The notes: a model not told the origin generated them from the sequence alone. A stretch of 64,000 nucleotides of DNA from JAILLW01 sp045640525 (GCA_045640525.1 JAZUFE010000027.1:13078-77077); one strand, 5' to 3'. Shown: positions 33,626-43,304, counted from the stretch's first letter. Numbers and translations: made by a program.

Positions 33626-35022
33626 TTAACACCTTCTCTGGTATCTTCAATAACAATACCCTTGGAAAGGAGCTCTTCTCTGATGCTGTCCGCCAATGCA
33701 AAATCTTTGGCCTTCTTGGCTTCCTTTCTTAAAGCTATCTTTTCTTCAACATAAGCAACCAATTGAGGGTCTTCGTTGGTATCTTTTTCTGTGTTTTCTG
33801 AAGTTTGGCTTAAAAGATTAAGCCCCAAAACATAATCGTAATCCTCAATCACGGCTCTTTTGGTAGCCCCATTCATGTCGGACTTCAAAACATCATACAA
33901 CAATGTAAGTCCCATAGCCGTATTCACATCGTTTCCTACAACTTCCGCGAAATGCTCATGTTCCTGTTTAACACGATCCGTATCAACTTCGCCTTCGTTC
34001 GGTATATTGGAAATCTTATTTTTTAACTTCTTATATGAGGCCGAAATCTGATTCAACGCATCATAAGAGAATGTAAGCGGTTTTCTGTAATGTGAAGATA
34101 ATGCAAACATTCTGTAGGCAAGAGGGTCGTATCCCTTTTCTTCCAATAATGATACTGTCAAAAATTCACCCTTCGACTTACTCATCTTTCCCGTCTCATC
34201 ATTAAGGTGGTGAACATGGAACCAGTAATTACACCATTTATGGCCAAGGAAAGATTCACTTTGAGCTATTTCATTTGTATGATGCGGGAACATATTATCA
34301 ACGCCGCCGCAATGTATGTCCATATACTCTCCAAGATGTTTCATACTTATGCAAGAACACTCGATATGCCATCCCGGATATCCCACGCCCCACGGAGAAT
34401 CCCATTTCAGAGCCTGGTCTTCAAATTTTGATTTGGTAAACCAAAGTACGAAATCATTCTTATTACGTTTATTTTTATCCTCGGAAACATCATCGCGAAC
34501 GCCTACCATAAGTTCATCTTCACTCTGATTTCCGAAAACATAGTAATTCTTCAGTTTCGAAGTATCGAAATATACGTTTTCGCCGGCAACGTAAGCATAT
34601 CCTTTCTCCAAAAGGACCTCTATCATATGTATAAACTCCGGTATACAATTAGTAGCCGGTTCAACAACATCCGGAGTTTTAATATTCAGTTTGTTGCAAT
34701 CCGAAAAGAAGGCATCCGTATAAAACTTGGCGATTTCCATAACTGTTTTGTTCTCACGCTTAGCCCCTTTTAGCATCTTGTCTTCGCCGGTATCGGCATC
34801 TGACGAAAGGTGTCCGACATCGGTAATATTCATGACCCTCTTCACATCGTATCCGGAGTAACGAAGAAGTTTTTCAAGAACATCTTCCATCATATAACTT
34901 CTCAGATTTCCTATATGTGCGAAATGATATACTGTGGGACCGCATGTATACATAGCGACTTTATTGCCGTCGTTTGGAACAAACTGTTCAACTTTCTTGG
35001 TTAATGAATTGTAAATTTTCAT
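33610..35022 (-). CDS. cysS: cysteinyl-tRNA synthetase
   Basis: 470 aa class I synthetase. CGPTVYHFAHIGNLRSY holds the zinc Cys and the HIGN signature, GWHIECS carries a further zinc ligand, and KMSKSKGEF is the KMSKS loop. It overlaps cysE by 4 nt (ATGA) and mrnC by 16 nt, giving the conserved Firmicutes order cysE-cysS-mrnC-rlmB. Confidence 0.98.
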   Translation of the reverse strand: MKIYNSLTKKVEQFVPNDGNKVAMYTCGPTVYHFAHIGNLRSYMMEDVLEKLLRYSGYDVKRVMNITDVGHLSSDADTGEDKMLKGAKRENKTVMEIAKFYTDAFFSDCNKLNIKTPDVVEPATNCIPEFIHMIEVLLEKGYAYVAGENVYFDTSKLKNYYVFGNQSEDELMVGVRDDVSEDKNKRNKNDFVLWFTKSKFEDQALKWDSPWGVGYPGWHIECSCISMKHLGEYMDIHCGGVDNMFPHHTNEIAQSESFLGHKWCNYWFHVHHLNDETGKMSKSKGEFLTVSLLEEKGYDPLAYRMFALSSHYRKPLTFSYDALNQISASYKKLKNKISNIPNEGEVDTDRVKQEHEHFAEVVGNDVNTAMGLTLLYDVLKSDMNGATKRAVIEDYDYVLGLNLLSQTSENTEKDTNEDPQLVAYVEEKIALRKEAKKAKDFALADSIREELLSKGIVIEDTREGVKWHKA

Positions 35023-35645
35023 ACTTTCTCCTCCAGCTTTTCTATTCTGGCATTAAGCAGTGCCAATTCTTCCTTAACAGGGTCAGGAAGATGTATCTGA
35101 TCCAATTCTTCTTGAGGAAGTGCCCGGTTATTACGTCTGACTACACGCCCCGGGACACCGACAACCGTTGAGTTGGGCGGAACCTCCTCCAAAACCACGC
35201 TTCCTGCACCGATTTTGGTATTGTCTCCTACCTTAAAGCTTCCCAGCACTTTTGCACCGGCACTTATCATTACGTTATTTCCGATTGTAGGATGACGCTT
35301 ACCCTGCTCCTTACCCGTACCGCCCAAGGTTACTCCCTGGTATAAAGTTACGTTATCCCCTATCACGGTAGTTTCACCGATAATTACACCGTTACCGTGG
35401 TCAATGAAAAATCCTTTTCCGATTTGTGCTCCCGGATGGATTTCGATTCCCGTCTTTCGCGCAGCTCTTTGAGAAATTAATCTGGCCCAAAAATAATGGC
35501 CCTTTAGATATAACTTGTGGGCCCTTCTGTAGCGCATCATAACTTTGAAACTCGGATATAGAAACACTTCCAAATTTGAATGAATTGCCGGATCTCTTTC
35601 CTTTATTACCTTTATTTCTTCTTTAACACGTTTAATATATCCCAT
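35019..35645 (-). CDS. cysE: serine O-acetyltransferase
   Basis: 208 aa, makes O-acetylserine for cysteine synthesis. The start at 35645 is chosen because the family begins with KRVKEEIKVIKERDPA; the frame continues to 35777 only inside ispF. A left-handed beta-helix of hexapeptide repeats covers ~65-165, with the catalytic His in FIDHGNGVIIGET. The ribosome site (AGGTTAG) is weak, so translation may depend on coupling to ispF 10 nt upstream. Confidence 0.93.
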   Translation of the reverse strand: MGYIKRVKEEIKVIKERDPAIHSNLEVFLYPSFKVMMRYRRAHKLYLKGHYFWARLISQRAARKTGIEIHPGAQIGKGFFIDHGNGVIIGETTVIGDNVTLYQGVTLGGTGKEQGKRHPTIGNNVMISAGAKVLGSFKVGDNTKIGAGSVVLEEVPPNSTVVGVPGRVVRRNNRALPQEELDQIHLPDPVKEELALLNARIEKLEEKV

Positions 35646-35655
35646 AACTAACCTA

Positions 35656-36186
35656 TTACTTTTCGCATCCTTGACAAGCACCGCAAGAAGACACCTCCAT
35701 CGTGGCCATACCTCTGGGTGATGTAAGCATACATATTGCCTGACTTGATATCCCTTCACCTGTTCCGGTGAATCCAAGCCCTTCTTCCGTTGTTGCTTTA
35801 ATGTTTATCTGCGAAATATCTATACTCAGCGCCCGTGCCACATTTTCTCTCATAGTATCGATATACGGTCGCATTTTGGGAGCCTGTGCAATAATCGTTG
35901 CATCTATATTTTCAATGTAGAACAGGTTATCGTTAAGCATTTTTCCTACCTTAGTCAAAAGTACAAGCGATGATATTCCCCCATAAGCAGGATCGGTATC
36001 GGGAAAATGTTTTCCGATATCACCCAGCGTGGCTGCACCCAGCAGCGCATCCATAATTGCATGAATCAAAACATCCGCATCGGAATGTCCCAAAAGTCCC
36101 TTTTCATAAGGTATCTTAACTCCGCCCAAAATCAAATCTCTTTCGGGTACCAACCTGTGTACGTCATATCCCAAACCTATTCTCAT
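35656..36186 (-). CDS. ispF: 2-C-methyl-D-erythritol 2,4-cyclodiphosphate synthase with Cys-rich tail
   Basis: 176 aa enzyme of the non-mevalonate isoprenoid pathway. Zinc ligands D8 and H10 in GYDVHRL and H42-region GHSDADVLIHAIMDALLGA are present, as is TTEEGLGFTGTGEGI. After the usual ~156 residues there is an extra tail ending SSCGACQGCEK, with three closely spaced cysteines not found in the standard enzyme. It overlaps the EAL gene by 4 nt and precedes cysE. Confidence 0.93.
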   Translation of the reverse strand: MRIGLGYDVHRLVPERDLILGGVKIPYEKGLLGHSDADVLIHAIMDALLGAATLGDIGKHFPDTDPAYGGISSLVLLTKVGKMLNDNLFYIENIDATIIAQAPKMRPYIDTMRENVARALSIDISQINIKATTEEGLGFTGTGEGISSQAICMLTSPRGMATMEVSSCGACQGCEK

Positions 36187-37874
36187 GAATAAAACCTTTC
36201 ACCGATTAATCTGAATTCGAACTTTTCTTTAGGAAGCGGCTTGTCAAACAAATAACCCTGAGCGGTCTGGCACTTAGCCTGCTTAAGGAATTCCATCTGA
36301 GCTCCGGTTTCAACACCTTCCGCAACAACTTTCATATTAAGTTCATTAACCATACTGATTATATTCTTAACAACGGATTTATCCTGTTCACCGGACTCTT
36401 TGTTTATTTTCTCAAGGAACGATTTATCGAGTTTAATTGTATCCACATTCAAATCCTTGATAAGATTCAAAGAAGAATATCCGGTTCCGAAATCGTCTAT
36501 TGAAGTTTCGATTCCGTTCCTTTTCATAATATCGACAAATTCCGACAACGATTCGAAATCCTCGTATCCGGACATTTCCGTAATCTCTACTTCAAGATAT
36601 TTGTTTTCTACCTTATGAGAAGCGATTACCTTCAATATTTTCTCCGCCAATTTGGCATTAAGAATATTGGCTCGCGAAAAATTGACCGAAATCCTCACCG
36701 GTTCAATTCCTCGGTCAATCCACTCATGTATATGCTCACATACCAAATTGAGCATATAAAAGTCTAACTGGCCGATTATTCCTTCGTTTTCCAAAGCGGG
36801 GATAAAGTCCATCGGAGGTATTATATTTCCGTCCTTTATCCATCTGCAAAGAGCTTCTGCACTTACCAATTCGTTATTTGCAAGATCAACCTTGGGCTGA
36901 TAGTATATTGCGAATTCTCTTTTCTTTAATGCATTTGCGAATTCGCCGCACACCTGCTCATCATGTGCCGAATGTGTAAGCATTTCATCCTTGAAGTAAA
37001 CAACGTCACCTGCCGAAGGGTTCTTCGTATAAGAGTACGCTGTTTTGGCACATTCAAGAGCCTGAACACCGCTGTCAACCGGGTATATGGAATAAACTCC
37101 GAACTTAACCATTACGTCAAATTCAAGCAGTTTGTCATCCTTTTCTATGACAACTCTTTGAGAATTGACGAATTTAATAAACTCTTCCGTTCTTTCCTTT
37201 TCAATCAAAACTGCGAACAAATCACCACCCATTCTGGCTATTGTTTCACCCTTGACCAAATAATCACGAAGGTTTCTAATAAAGCTTTTAAGAACTTTCT
37301 CCCCTTGTTTATAACCTGCCTTTTGGCTAAGGTAATTATAATTTTTCACGCCAAAGAACACTGCACAGTAATTGTCCAATTTCGAATCTTTGTATAAATC
37401 GTTGGCGTATGCAATAATACCGCTCGAATTGCAGGCACCCGTCATAGGATCGGTAAGTTGCGCCTGATTCAATAAAATAGCGAAACGTATTCTTGAAATA
37501 CTGTCAAACAAAATCTGAATCAGAAATTCCACTTCGCTTTCTTCTTCGGCATTCCACTTATAATCCTTTGTAGAATATATTTCAAGTTGAACAACACCCC
37601 AATCCTGAGTTACGAATGTTTTCCTGATACCGCATTCAAGATTGTACTCTTCCTCTCTTTTGAAAATAACGCTTCGGTCTTGCATTTGAGCCAATTGGAA
37701 GCTGTTGGCAGGCGAATTGACAATCAGCATTGCCATACCGATGTGAACATCATCCGCTATGGAAAACATGGCATTTTGAATCACATCAAAATATTCACGT
37801 ATTCCCATGGGTTTCTTTGTTGCCAAACAATAATAGAATTTTTCAAAGTTCTTGCTTCCTAAAATTCCTTCCAT
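36183..37874 (-). CDS. c-di-GMP phosphodiesterase (EAL) with degenerate GGDEF domain
   Basis: 563 aa, cytoplasmic. N-terminal GAF-like sensory part ~1-140; GGDEF domain ~140-300 whose active loop reads GGDLF (216-220), so cyclase activity is unlikely; EAL domain ~310-560 with E340-A-L, EITEM, DDFGTGYSSL, LDKSFL and AEGVET intact. It should hydrolyse c-di-GMP, with the degenerate domain perhaps sensing GTP. The regulator sits between gatB (22 nt) and ispF (4-nt overlap), an odd place for it. Confidence 0.93.
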   Translation of the reverse strand: MEGILGSKNFEKFYYCLATKKPMGIREYFDVIQNAMFSIADDVHIGMAMLIVNSPANSFQLAQMQDRSVIFKREEEYNLECGIRKTFVTQDWGVVQLEIYSTKDYKWNAEEESEVEFLIQILFDSISRIRFAILLNQAQLTDPMTGACNSSGIIAYANDLYKDSKLDNYCAVFFGVKNYNYLSQKAGYKQGEKVLKSFIRNLRDYLVKGETIARMGGDLFAVLIEKERTEEFIKFVNSQRVVIEKDDKLLEFDVMVKFGVYSIYPVDSGVQALECAKTAYSYTKNPSAGDVVYFKDEMLTHSAHDEQVCGEFANALKKREFAIYYQPKVDLANNELVSAEALCRWIKDGNIIPPMDFIPALENEGIIGQLDFYMLNLVCEHIHEWIDRGIEPVRISVNFSRANILNAKLAEKILKVIASHKVENKYLEVEITEMSGYEDFESLSEFVDIMKRNGIETSIDDFGTGYSSLNLIKDLNVDTIKLDKSFLEKINKESGEQDKSVVKNIISMVNELNMKVVAEGVETGAQMEFLKQAKCQTAQGYLFDKPLPKEKFEFRLIGERFYS

Positions 37875-37896
37875 AGTGTTCTCCTTACATTATGGT

Positions 37897-39327
37897 TTAC
37901 AACAATTCCTTTAGCATGGCGTTAACTGAAGCAGGATCTGCTTTTCCCTGCATAGCCTTCATGGTTTGACCCACCAAAAATCCTATTGCCTTTTCTTTTC
38001 CGTTATGATAATCGTCCACGGATTGAGGATTATTCTTGATTACATCCTCGACAACCTTTCGCAATGCGCCTTCGTCGTTAACCGTCTTTAATCCCTTCTC
38101 CTCGACATATTTCTCGGGATCTATGTCTTCAAAGAAAAGTACTTCAAACACTTCCTTGGCCACCGTTCCGTTAATTGCCTTCGATTCTTGAAGTTTAATC
38201 AGGCTGGCCAAAGCCTCGGGTTTGAATGAAATATCCTGCGGATCCATCTCTTTTTCTTTTAAGATTCGCATTGTTTCTCCCATAAGGTAATTTGAAACCT
38301 TTTTGGGATCTGCACCCAAGGCAACCGTTTCTTCAAATACATCCGACATTCTCTTGGAATCGGTAATGATTTCTATATCATATTCCGGAATCTTAAACTC
38401 TTCCTTATATCTTGCCATCTTCTCATTTCTGAATTCAGGCTGTTTGGCGCGTACGGCATCCAAATATTCGTCCGACAAAGATATGGGAACCAGGTCAGGA
38501 TCCGGAAAATATCTGTAATCCTGAGCATCCTCTTTGGATCTCATTGCATAAGATTCACCCTCGTTATCATCCCATCTTCTGGTTTCCTGGATAACCTTTT
38601 CGCCACTTTCTATGATATCAATCTGTCTTTGAGTTTCACCTTCAATGGCTCTTCTTATAGCCTTGAATGAATTAAGGTTCTTCATTTCGGTACGTGTTCC
38701 AAACTCTTTGGCACCAACCTCTCTTATGGAAAGATTGACATCGGCTCTCATGGAACCTTCCTGAAGTTTGCAATCCGAAGCTCCCAAATACTGAACTATC
38801 ATTTTGAGAGTTTCAAGGTAAGCAATAACCTCATCTGCCGAACGCATATCAGGCTCGGAAACTATCTCTATAAGCGGAACTCCCGAACGATTGTAATCAA
38901 CATATGAACAGTCATCCCAGTCATCATGTATCAGTTTGCCGGCATCCTCTTCCATATGTATTTCATGAATGCCTATGTTCTTGGTTCCTTCCGATGTTTC
39001 AATCGTCACATGTCCGTTTCGACAAATAGGCAGATACAACTGAGATATTTGGTAATTCTGCGGATTATCCGGGTAAAAATAGTTTTTACGGTCGAATTTA
39101 CAATACTGTGTAATGTTACAGTTGGTAGCCAAACCTACAGCCACCGCATATTCCAAAACCTGCTTGTTCAAAACCGGCAAGGACCCGGGCATACCCGTAC
39201 ATACAGGACACGTATGAGTATTCGGTTCTCCTCCGAATGCCGTTGAACATCCACAGAATATCTTTGTTTTGGTTGCCAGTTCCACATGAACTTCAAGTCC
39301 GATGACAGTCTCGTAGCTTTTACTCAT
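37897..39327 (-). CDS. gatB: Asp-tRNA(Asn)/Glu-tRNA(Gln) amidotransferase subunit B
   Basis: 476 aa. GLEVHVELATKTKIFCGC, CPVCTGMPGSLPVLN and DYNRSGVPLIEIVSEPD are classic GatB blocks; the C-terminal YqeY-like tail closes the protein. The ATG at 39327 is spaced properly from AAAGGA in the end of gatA; a GTG at 39336 is too close to it. It phosphorylates the misacylated tRNA for amidation by GatA. Confidence 0.97.
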   Translation of the reverse strand: MSKSYETVIGLEVHVELATKTKIFCGCSTAFGGEPNTHTCPVCTGMPGSLPVLNKQVLEYAVAVGLATNCNITQYCKFDRKNYFYPDNPQNYQISQLYLPICRNGHVTIETSEGTKNIGIHEIHMEEDAGKLIHDDWDDCSYVDYNRSGVPLIEIVSEPDMRSADEVIAYLETLKMIVQYLGASDCKLQEGSMRADVNLSIREVGAKEFGTRTEMKNLNSFKAIRRAIEGETQRQIDIIESGEKVIQETRRWDDNEGESYAMRSKEDAQDYRYFPDPDLVPISLSDEYLDAVRAKQPEFRNEKMARYKEEFKIPEYDIEIITDSKRMSDVFEETVALGADPKKVSNYLMGETMRILKEKEMDPQDISFKPEALASLIKLQESKAINGTVAKEVFEVLFFEDIDPEKYVEEKGLKTVNDEGALRKVVEDVIKNNPQSVDDYHNGKEKAIGFLVGQTMKAMQGKADPASVNAMLKELL

Positions 39328-39328
39328 A

Positions 39329-40807
39329 TTATTCACCGTCCTTTCCGTTTAATCTGTGTTTCTTGGTATATACTCCGGTTTCGCATTCATAGGCATAGGC
39401 TGCACGAATCAGTTTATGCTCATTGAAGCAATCACCCAAAAGCTGCATTCCTATCGGCAATCCCTCAGAATCGGTTCCGACCGGAATACACATTCCCGGA
39501 ATACCGGCAAGATTAGCCGATATGGTATATATATCCGACAAATACATGGCAATCGGATCCGAAAGACTCTTTCCTATCATAGGGGCTGTCGTAGGTGCTG
39601 CCGGAGCAACAATCATATCGTATTTGGCAAACGCCTCATCAAAAGCCTTTTTGATAAGTGCCTTAACCTTTAATGCTTTTAAATAATATGCATCATAATA
39701 GCCGGAACTTAACACGAAGCTTCCGAGCATAATTCTTCTCTTTACTTCCGGTCCGAAGCCTTCGGAACGGGATTTTTTATACATATTATGTAAACCATTG
39801 TACTCTTCGGTTCTGTAACCGTACTTAATTCCGTCAAATCGTTCCAAATTAGAGGATGCTTCTGCAGCGGCTATCGTATAATATGTCGGAATTGCATATT
39901 CAACCAGACTAAGGTCAAATTCTTCCACGATTGCCCCCTTGGCTTTGAGTACCTCAACCGCATTCATTATCGATTCTTTAACTTCGCTGTTTAATCCGGC
40001 TCCGAAATAGTCACGCGGTATACCTATTTTTAATCCTTTAACGTCATCTACCAGTGCATTGGTGAAATCATTATCATCACGTTCAACGGAAGTCGAATCT
40101 TTTGGATCATGTGAGCAGATAGCTTCCATAATAATTGCACAATCCGTAACATCCATACACAAAGGTCCGATTTGGTCCAAGGAAGAGCCGTACGCCACAA
40201 GACCATATCTTGATACTCTTCCATATGTAGGTTTCATTCCCACAACACCGCAATAAGAAGCAGGCTGTCTTATGGAACCACCTGTATCCGAGCCGAGTGC
40301 ATAAGGAACCTCACCTGCCGCAACGGCAGCTGCAGAACCGCCTGAAGATCCCCCCGGTACATGTTCGGGATTATGAGGATTCTTGGTAGGACCGTAGTAT
40401 GATGTTTCACACGTTGAACCCATTGCAAATTCATCCATATTGGTCTTGCCGATAATAACGGCACCGGCTTTTTTCAAATTAATAACCGCTTCCGAAGAAT
40501 ATGTCGGTACGAAATTATATAAGATATGTGAGGAACACGTAGTCAAAAGACCTTCCGTACACATATTGTCCTTAATTGCCACCGGCACTCCGGCCAAAGG
40601 ACCCGTAAGCTCGCCTTTGTCGATTTTTTGCTGTACTTCATCCGCCTGTTTCAAAGCTCCCGCTTCATCAACAGTAACGAAACTGTTCAGAACAGGTTCC
40701 TTTTCCTTTATTGTTTTTAGGAAAGCCTCAACTACTTCCCTAACCGTAAATTCTTTATTCTTAATTGCCTTCGACAGTTCTGCTGCCGTATAATCCGATA
40801 TCTGCAT
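39329..40807 (-). CDS. gatA: Asp-tRNA(Asn)/Glu-tRNA(Gln) amidotransferase subunit A
   Basis: 492 aa amidase-signature enzyme that releases ammonia from glutamine. The Ser-cisSer-Lys triad is complete: K79 in VAIKDN, S154 in PGGSSGGS, S178 in DTGGSIR. It follows gatC by 18 nt and abuts gatB. Confidence 0.98.
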   Translation of the reverse strand: MQISDYTAAELSKAIKNKEFTVREVVEAFLKTIKEKEPVLNSFVTVDEAGALKQADEVQQKIDKGELTGPLAGVPVAIKDNMCTEGLLTTCSSHILYNFVPTYSSEAVINLKKAGAVIIGKTNMDEFAMGSTCETSYYGPTKNPHNPEHVPGGSSGGSAAAVAAGEVPYALGSDTGGSIRQPASYCGVVGMKPTYGRVSRYGLVAYGSSLDQIGPLCMDVTDCAIIMEAICSHDPKDSTSVERDDNDFTNALVDDVKGLKIGIPRDYFGAGLNSEVKESIMNAVEVLKAKGAIVEEFDLSLVEYAIPTYYTIAAAEASSNLERFDGIKYGYRTEEYNGLHNMYKKSRSEGFGPEVKRRIMLGSFVLSSGYYDAYYLKALKVKALIKKAFDEAFAKYDMIVAPAAPTTAPMIGKSLSDPIAMYLSDIYTISANLAGIPGMCIPVGTDSEGLPIGMQLLGDCFNEHKLIRAAYAYECETGVYTKKHRLNGKDGE

Positions 40808-40825
40808 TTTCTTACCTCTGCCAAT

Positions 40826-41119
40826 TTATTCAAAAGTCTTAGGAACTTCAAACATTCCGTCCTTTTCTCCCGGAGCGTTGCTTATGATGTTGTCACGATC
40901 ATCTCCGCAAGTTACGACATCTTCACGCCATACATTCTTAACGGGAAACACATGCGACATCGGTTCAATACCATCAGTATTGAGTTCACCGAGTTTATCA
41001 ATGTAATCAAGCATTCTGCCCATATCTTTTTTGGCAGCTTCCTTCTCATCCTCCGAAAGCTCCAACTTGGCCAAAATGCCGACATATTCAATAGTTTTAT
41101 CAGAAATTACGTTAGCCAT
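40826..41119 (-). CDS. gatC: Asp-tRNA(Asn)/Glu-tRNA(Gln) amidotransferase subunit C
   Basis: 97 aa linker subunit. ATG at 41119 with AGAGGT upstream; the longer frame to 41146 lacks a ribosome site. Motifs: YVGILAKLELSEDEKE, DMGRMLDYIDKLGELNTDGIEP, REDVV. First gene of the long gatC-to-sigH run. Confidence 0.96.
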   Translation of the reverse strand: MANVISDKTIEYVGILAKLELSEDEKEAAKKDMGRMLDYIDKLGELNTDGIEPMSHVFPVKNVWREDVVTCGDDRDNIISNAPGEKDGMFEVPKTFE

Positions 41120-41165
41120 ACGCCTACCTCTTCCAATTTTAAACATAATTTAACTGATATAGTAT

Positions 41166-41210
41166 ATCATAAAAAACCGGCATAGCAAAATGCTATGCCG
41201 GTTTTTATTT
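41166..41210 (-). terminator. terminator of the AGCS symporter gene
   Basis: Long perfect stem AACCGGCATAGCA/TGCTATGCCGGTT with a short A-rich loop and T-runs on both sides, between the symporter stop and gatC. Confidence 0.92.
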
Positions 41211-41230
41211 TAAATCTTTAATTTATCTTC

Positions 41231-42637
41231 CTATTTCGTCTTCTTAAGTCCATCAAAATACAATTTGGTTTCGGCAGCAACAACACCGCTTAATGCTATC
41301 AATGCCACAAGGTTAGGCAGCGCCATCAATGCATTAAATATGTCGGCTATGGTCCAAACAGCCTCTACCGTAAGATAAGGTCCGATAAACACTGCCAATA
41401 TGTACAACCATCTGTATCCTTTGATAACACCCTTCTTGTTTCCGACAACATATTCAAGGCTTCGCTCTGAATAGTAATCCCATCCGAGAATTGTGGTAAA
41501 TGCAAAGAACACAAGACACATCATAAGTACGAATGATGATACGGCACTCGGGAAAGGTAAACCTGTCGAGAATGCATAATCCGTAACTGCTGCTCCGGAA
41601 AGTCCAGTATTGTAAGCTCCGGTAATAACAATTGAAAGACCTGTCATTGTACAGATAATCAATGTATCAATAACTGTACCTGTCATTGAAATAAGTCCCT
41701 GCTTTGCAGGTGATTCAACCTTAGCTGCCGCAGCTGCTATAGGAGCCGATCCAAGTCCTGCCTCATTTGAGAAAATACCTCTTGCAACACCCTTTTGCAT
41801 AGCCATAAGCATTGCTCCGAGTGCTCCGCCGGCTGCCGCTCTAAGTCCGAATGCACTTTGGAAGATTTCTACGAATGCTGCGGGGATTTTGGTAATATTG
41901 CATCCAAGAAGCAATACTGCCGCAACAATATATATAACAGCCATGAAAGGTACGATAACTTCCGAAACTTTGGAAATTCTCTTAATTCCTCCGATAACCA
42001 CCAACGCTACGCAAACCGTAACAATAATACCTACGATAACAGTTGCCCATGTATATGAATTCTCACCGATAGTAAACGCTATCGAAGAAGCTTCAGGATC
42101 AAAGAAATTCTGAGCTGCTGATGTAATACCGTTAATCTGCGTAATTGTACCGATTCCGAGAAGTCCTGCGCCGGTAGCCAATATTGCAAACAACTTAGCC
42201 AGCCATTTCCACTTCTTTCCCATACCGTTTTCGATATAGTAGAAAGGTCCGCCCATTACATGTCCGTCTTTATCTATTACACGGAATTTTGTTGCCAAAA
42301 GACACTCTGCATATTTGGTTGCCGTACCGAGCAGTGCCGCAATCCACATCCAGAACAAAGCTCCCGGTCCTCCGGCACAAATAGCTGTTGCCACTCCGAC
42401 AATATTTCCTGTTCCGATAGTAGCCGACAAAGCTGTACACAAAGCTCCGAAACTGCTTACTTCGCCCTCTTCTTTGGATTCACCCCTGTCAAACATATAC
42501 TTAAATGCAAGACCGAGTTTTCTGAATTGAATTCCTTTGGAACGGCATGTAAGAAGAAGTCCTACAAGCATGATTAGTACGATTAGGGGAACTCCCCACA
42601 CAAAATCGTCGATTTTACCTAGAATTTCGTTAAACAT
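41231..42637 (-). CDS. sodium:alanine/glycine symporter (AGCS family)
   Basis: 468 aa with about ten membrane spans. Family blocks: ALCTALSATIGTGNIVGVA, GGPGALFWMWIAALLG, GIFSNEAGLGSAPIAAAAA. It imports alanine or glycine with Na+. The glycine riboswitch directly upstream makes glycine the likely substrate or signal. Monocistronic between a riboswitch and a strong terminator. Confidence 0.95.
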   Translation of the reverse strand: MFNEILGKIDDFVWGVPLIVLIMLVGLLLTCRSKGIQFRKLGLAFKYMFDRGESKEEGEVSSFGALCTALSATIGTGNIVGVATAICAGGPGALFWMWIAALLGTATKYAECLLATKFRVIDKDGHVMGGPFYYIENGMGKKWKWLAKLFAILATGAGLLGIGTITQINGITSAAQNFFDPEASSIAFTIGENSYTWATVIVGIIVTVCVALVVIGGIKRISKVSEVIVPFMAVIYIVAAVLLLGCNITKIPAAFVEIFQSAFGLRAAAGGALGAMLMAMQKGVARGIFSNEAGLGSAPIAAAAAKVESPAKQGLISMTGTVIDTLIICTMTGLSIVITGAYNTGLSGAAVTDYAFSTGLPFPSAVSSFVLMMCLVFFAFTTILGWDYYSERSLEYVVGNKKGVIKGYRWLYILAVFIGPYLTVEAVWTIADIFNALMALPNLVALIALSGVVAAETKLYFDGLKKTK

Positions 42638-42650
42638 ATTTTATTCCTTC

Positions 42651-42720
42651 CTGTCCTTTTGCCTGAGAGATCGGTTCTAAAACCTTACACCTTCGGCGCT
42701 CTTTTGAGTCTCTCCAGTTG
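42651..42720 (-). promoter_or_regulatory. glycine riboswitch (single aptamer)
   Basis: Read on the - strand the leader has GGAGAGACTC, GCGCCGAAGG and the closing CTCAGGCAAAAGGACAG, the hallmarks of the glycine aptamer. Only one aptamer is seen. It ends 14 nt before the symporter ATG, so it probably acts on translation initiation. Confidence 0.9.
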
Positions 42721-42732
42721 TCACTAATGGCT

Positions 42733-42762
42733 ACTATATCATAAAAATTGTTTCTTTTTCAA
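42733..42762 (-). promoter_or_regulatory. promoter of the glycine-riboswitch/AGCS unit
   Basis: TTGAAA (42762-42757), 18-nt spacer, TATAGT (42738-42733) on the - strand, a few nt before the aptamer. Confidence 0.65.
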
Positions 42763-42768
42763 CACACT

Positions 42769-43236
42769 TTAAAGAACCTTTTGAGAAAGATATGCATTAC
42801 TGTATTCAATATCCAGGGAAACATCTTCTCCAAGCCACTTGGGCTTATCAAACGAATCCGCTTCTTCTTGTGTCATAAACTCCACCTCGGCAAAGCACAG
42901 ATTATCAAAAGGCGCATCAAAGACATCGAGTTCAACCGTCAATTCATTTCCAACGCTGTTTTTTCCTATGGGAATTAAATATCTTGTCTTTGAAATGATA
43001 TTTCCATCCGCCTTTTTAATCAGCTTCTCATATGCCTCCTTAGTCAGCGGAAGATTATATTCTTCTTTTGAAATAGTGCCGGGACCTTTGTAAGTCATGT
43101 AATAGCTGTCATCTTCTTTACGAACGCGGACCGTGGGTTTGGTACAAAGATATCCTTGTTCCAGATGCCTGCATTCATATTTTAAAAGTTCGGGCATTTC
43201 ATTAATCAGAAATTTTCTTTCTATTTCCTGTCCCAT
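42769..43236 (-). CDS. CYTH-domain protein (triphosphate tunnel metalloenzyme)
   Basis: 155 aa from the ATG at 43236 with GGAGGAAATT before it. Starts GQEIERKFL with the ExExK metal/phosphate motif. Alternating charged strands follow (VRVRKED, YYMTYKG, LTVELDVFD, FAEVEFMTQEEA) that would line the tunnel. The family hydrolyses inorganic tripolyphosphate or related triphosphates; the exact substrate here is unknown. Monocistronic, divergent from the TPP-riboswitch gene. Confidence 0.9.
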   Translation of the reverse strand: MGQEIERKFLINEMPELLKYECRHLEQGYLCTKPTVRVRKEDDSYYMTYKGPGTISKEEYNLPLTKEAYEKLIKKADGNIISKTRYLIPIGKNSVGNELTVELDVFDAPFDNLCFAEVEFMTQEEADSFDKPKWLGEDVSLDIEYSNAYLSQKVL

Positions 43237-43268
43237 AATTTCCTCCAAATCATCAATTCAGATTTTTA

Positions 43269-43298
43269 TTGACACTTCAATGTTAACGGTATTAGAAT
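43269..43298 (+). promoter_or_regulatory. promoter of the TPP riboswitch/thiT unit
   Basis: Perfect TTGACA (43269-43274) and TAGAAT (43293-43298) with an 18-nt spacer, about 10 nt before the riboswitch. Confidence 0.75.
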
Positions 43299-43304
43299 TC
43301 AACT

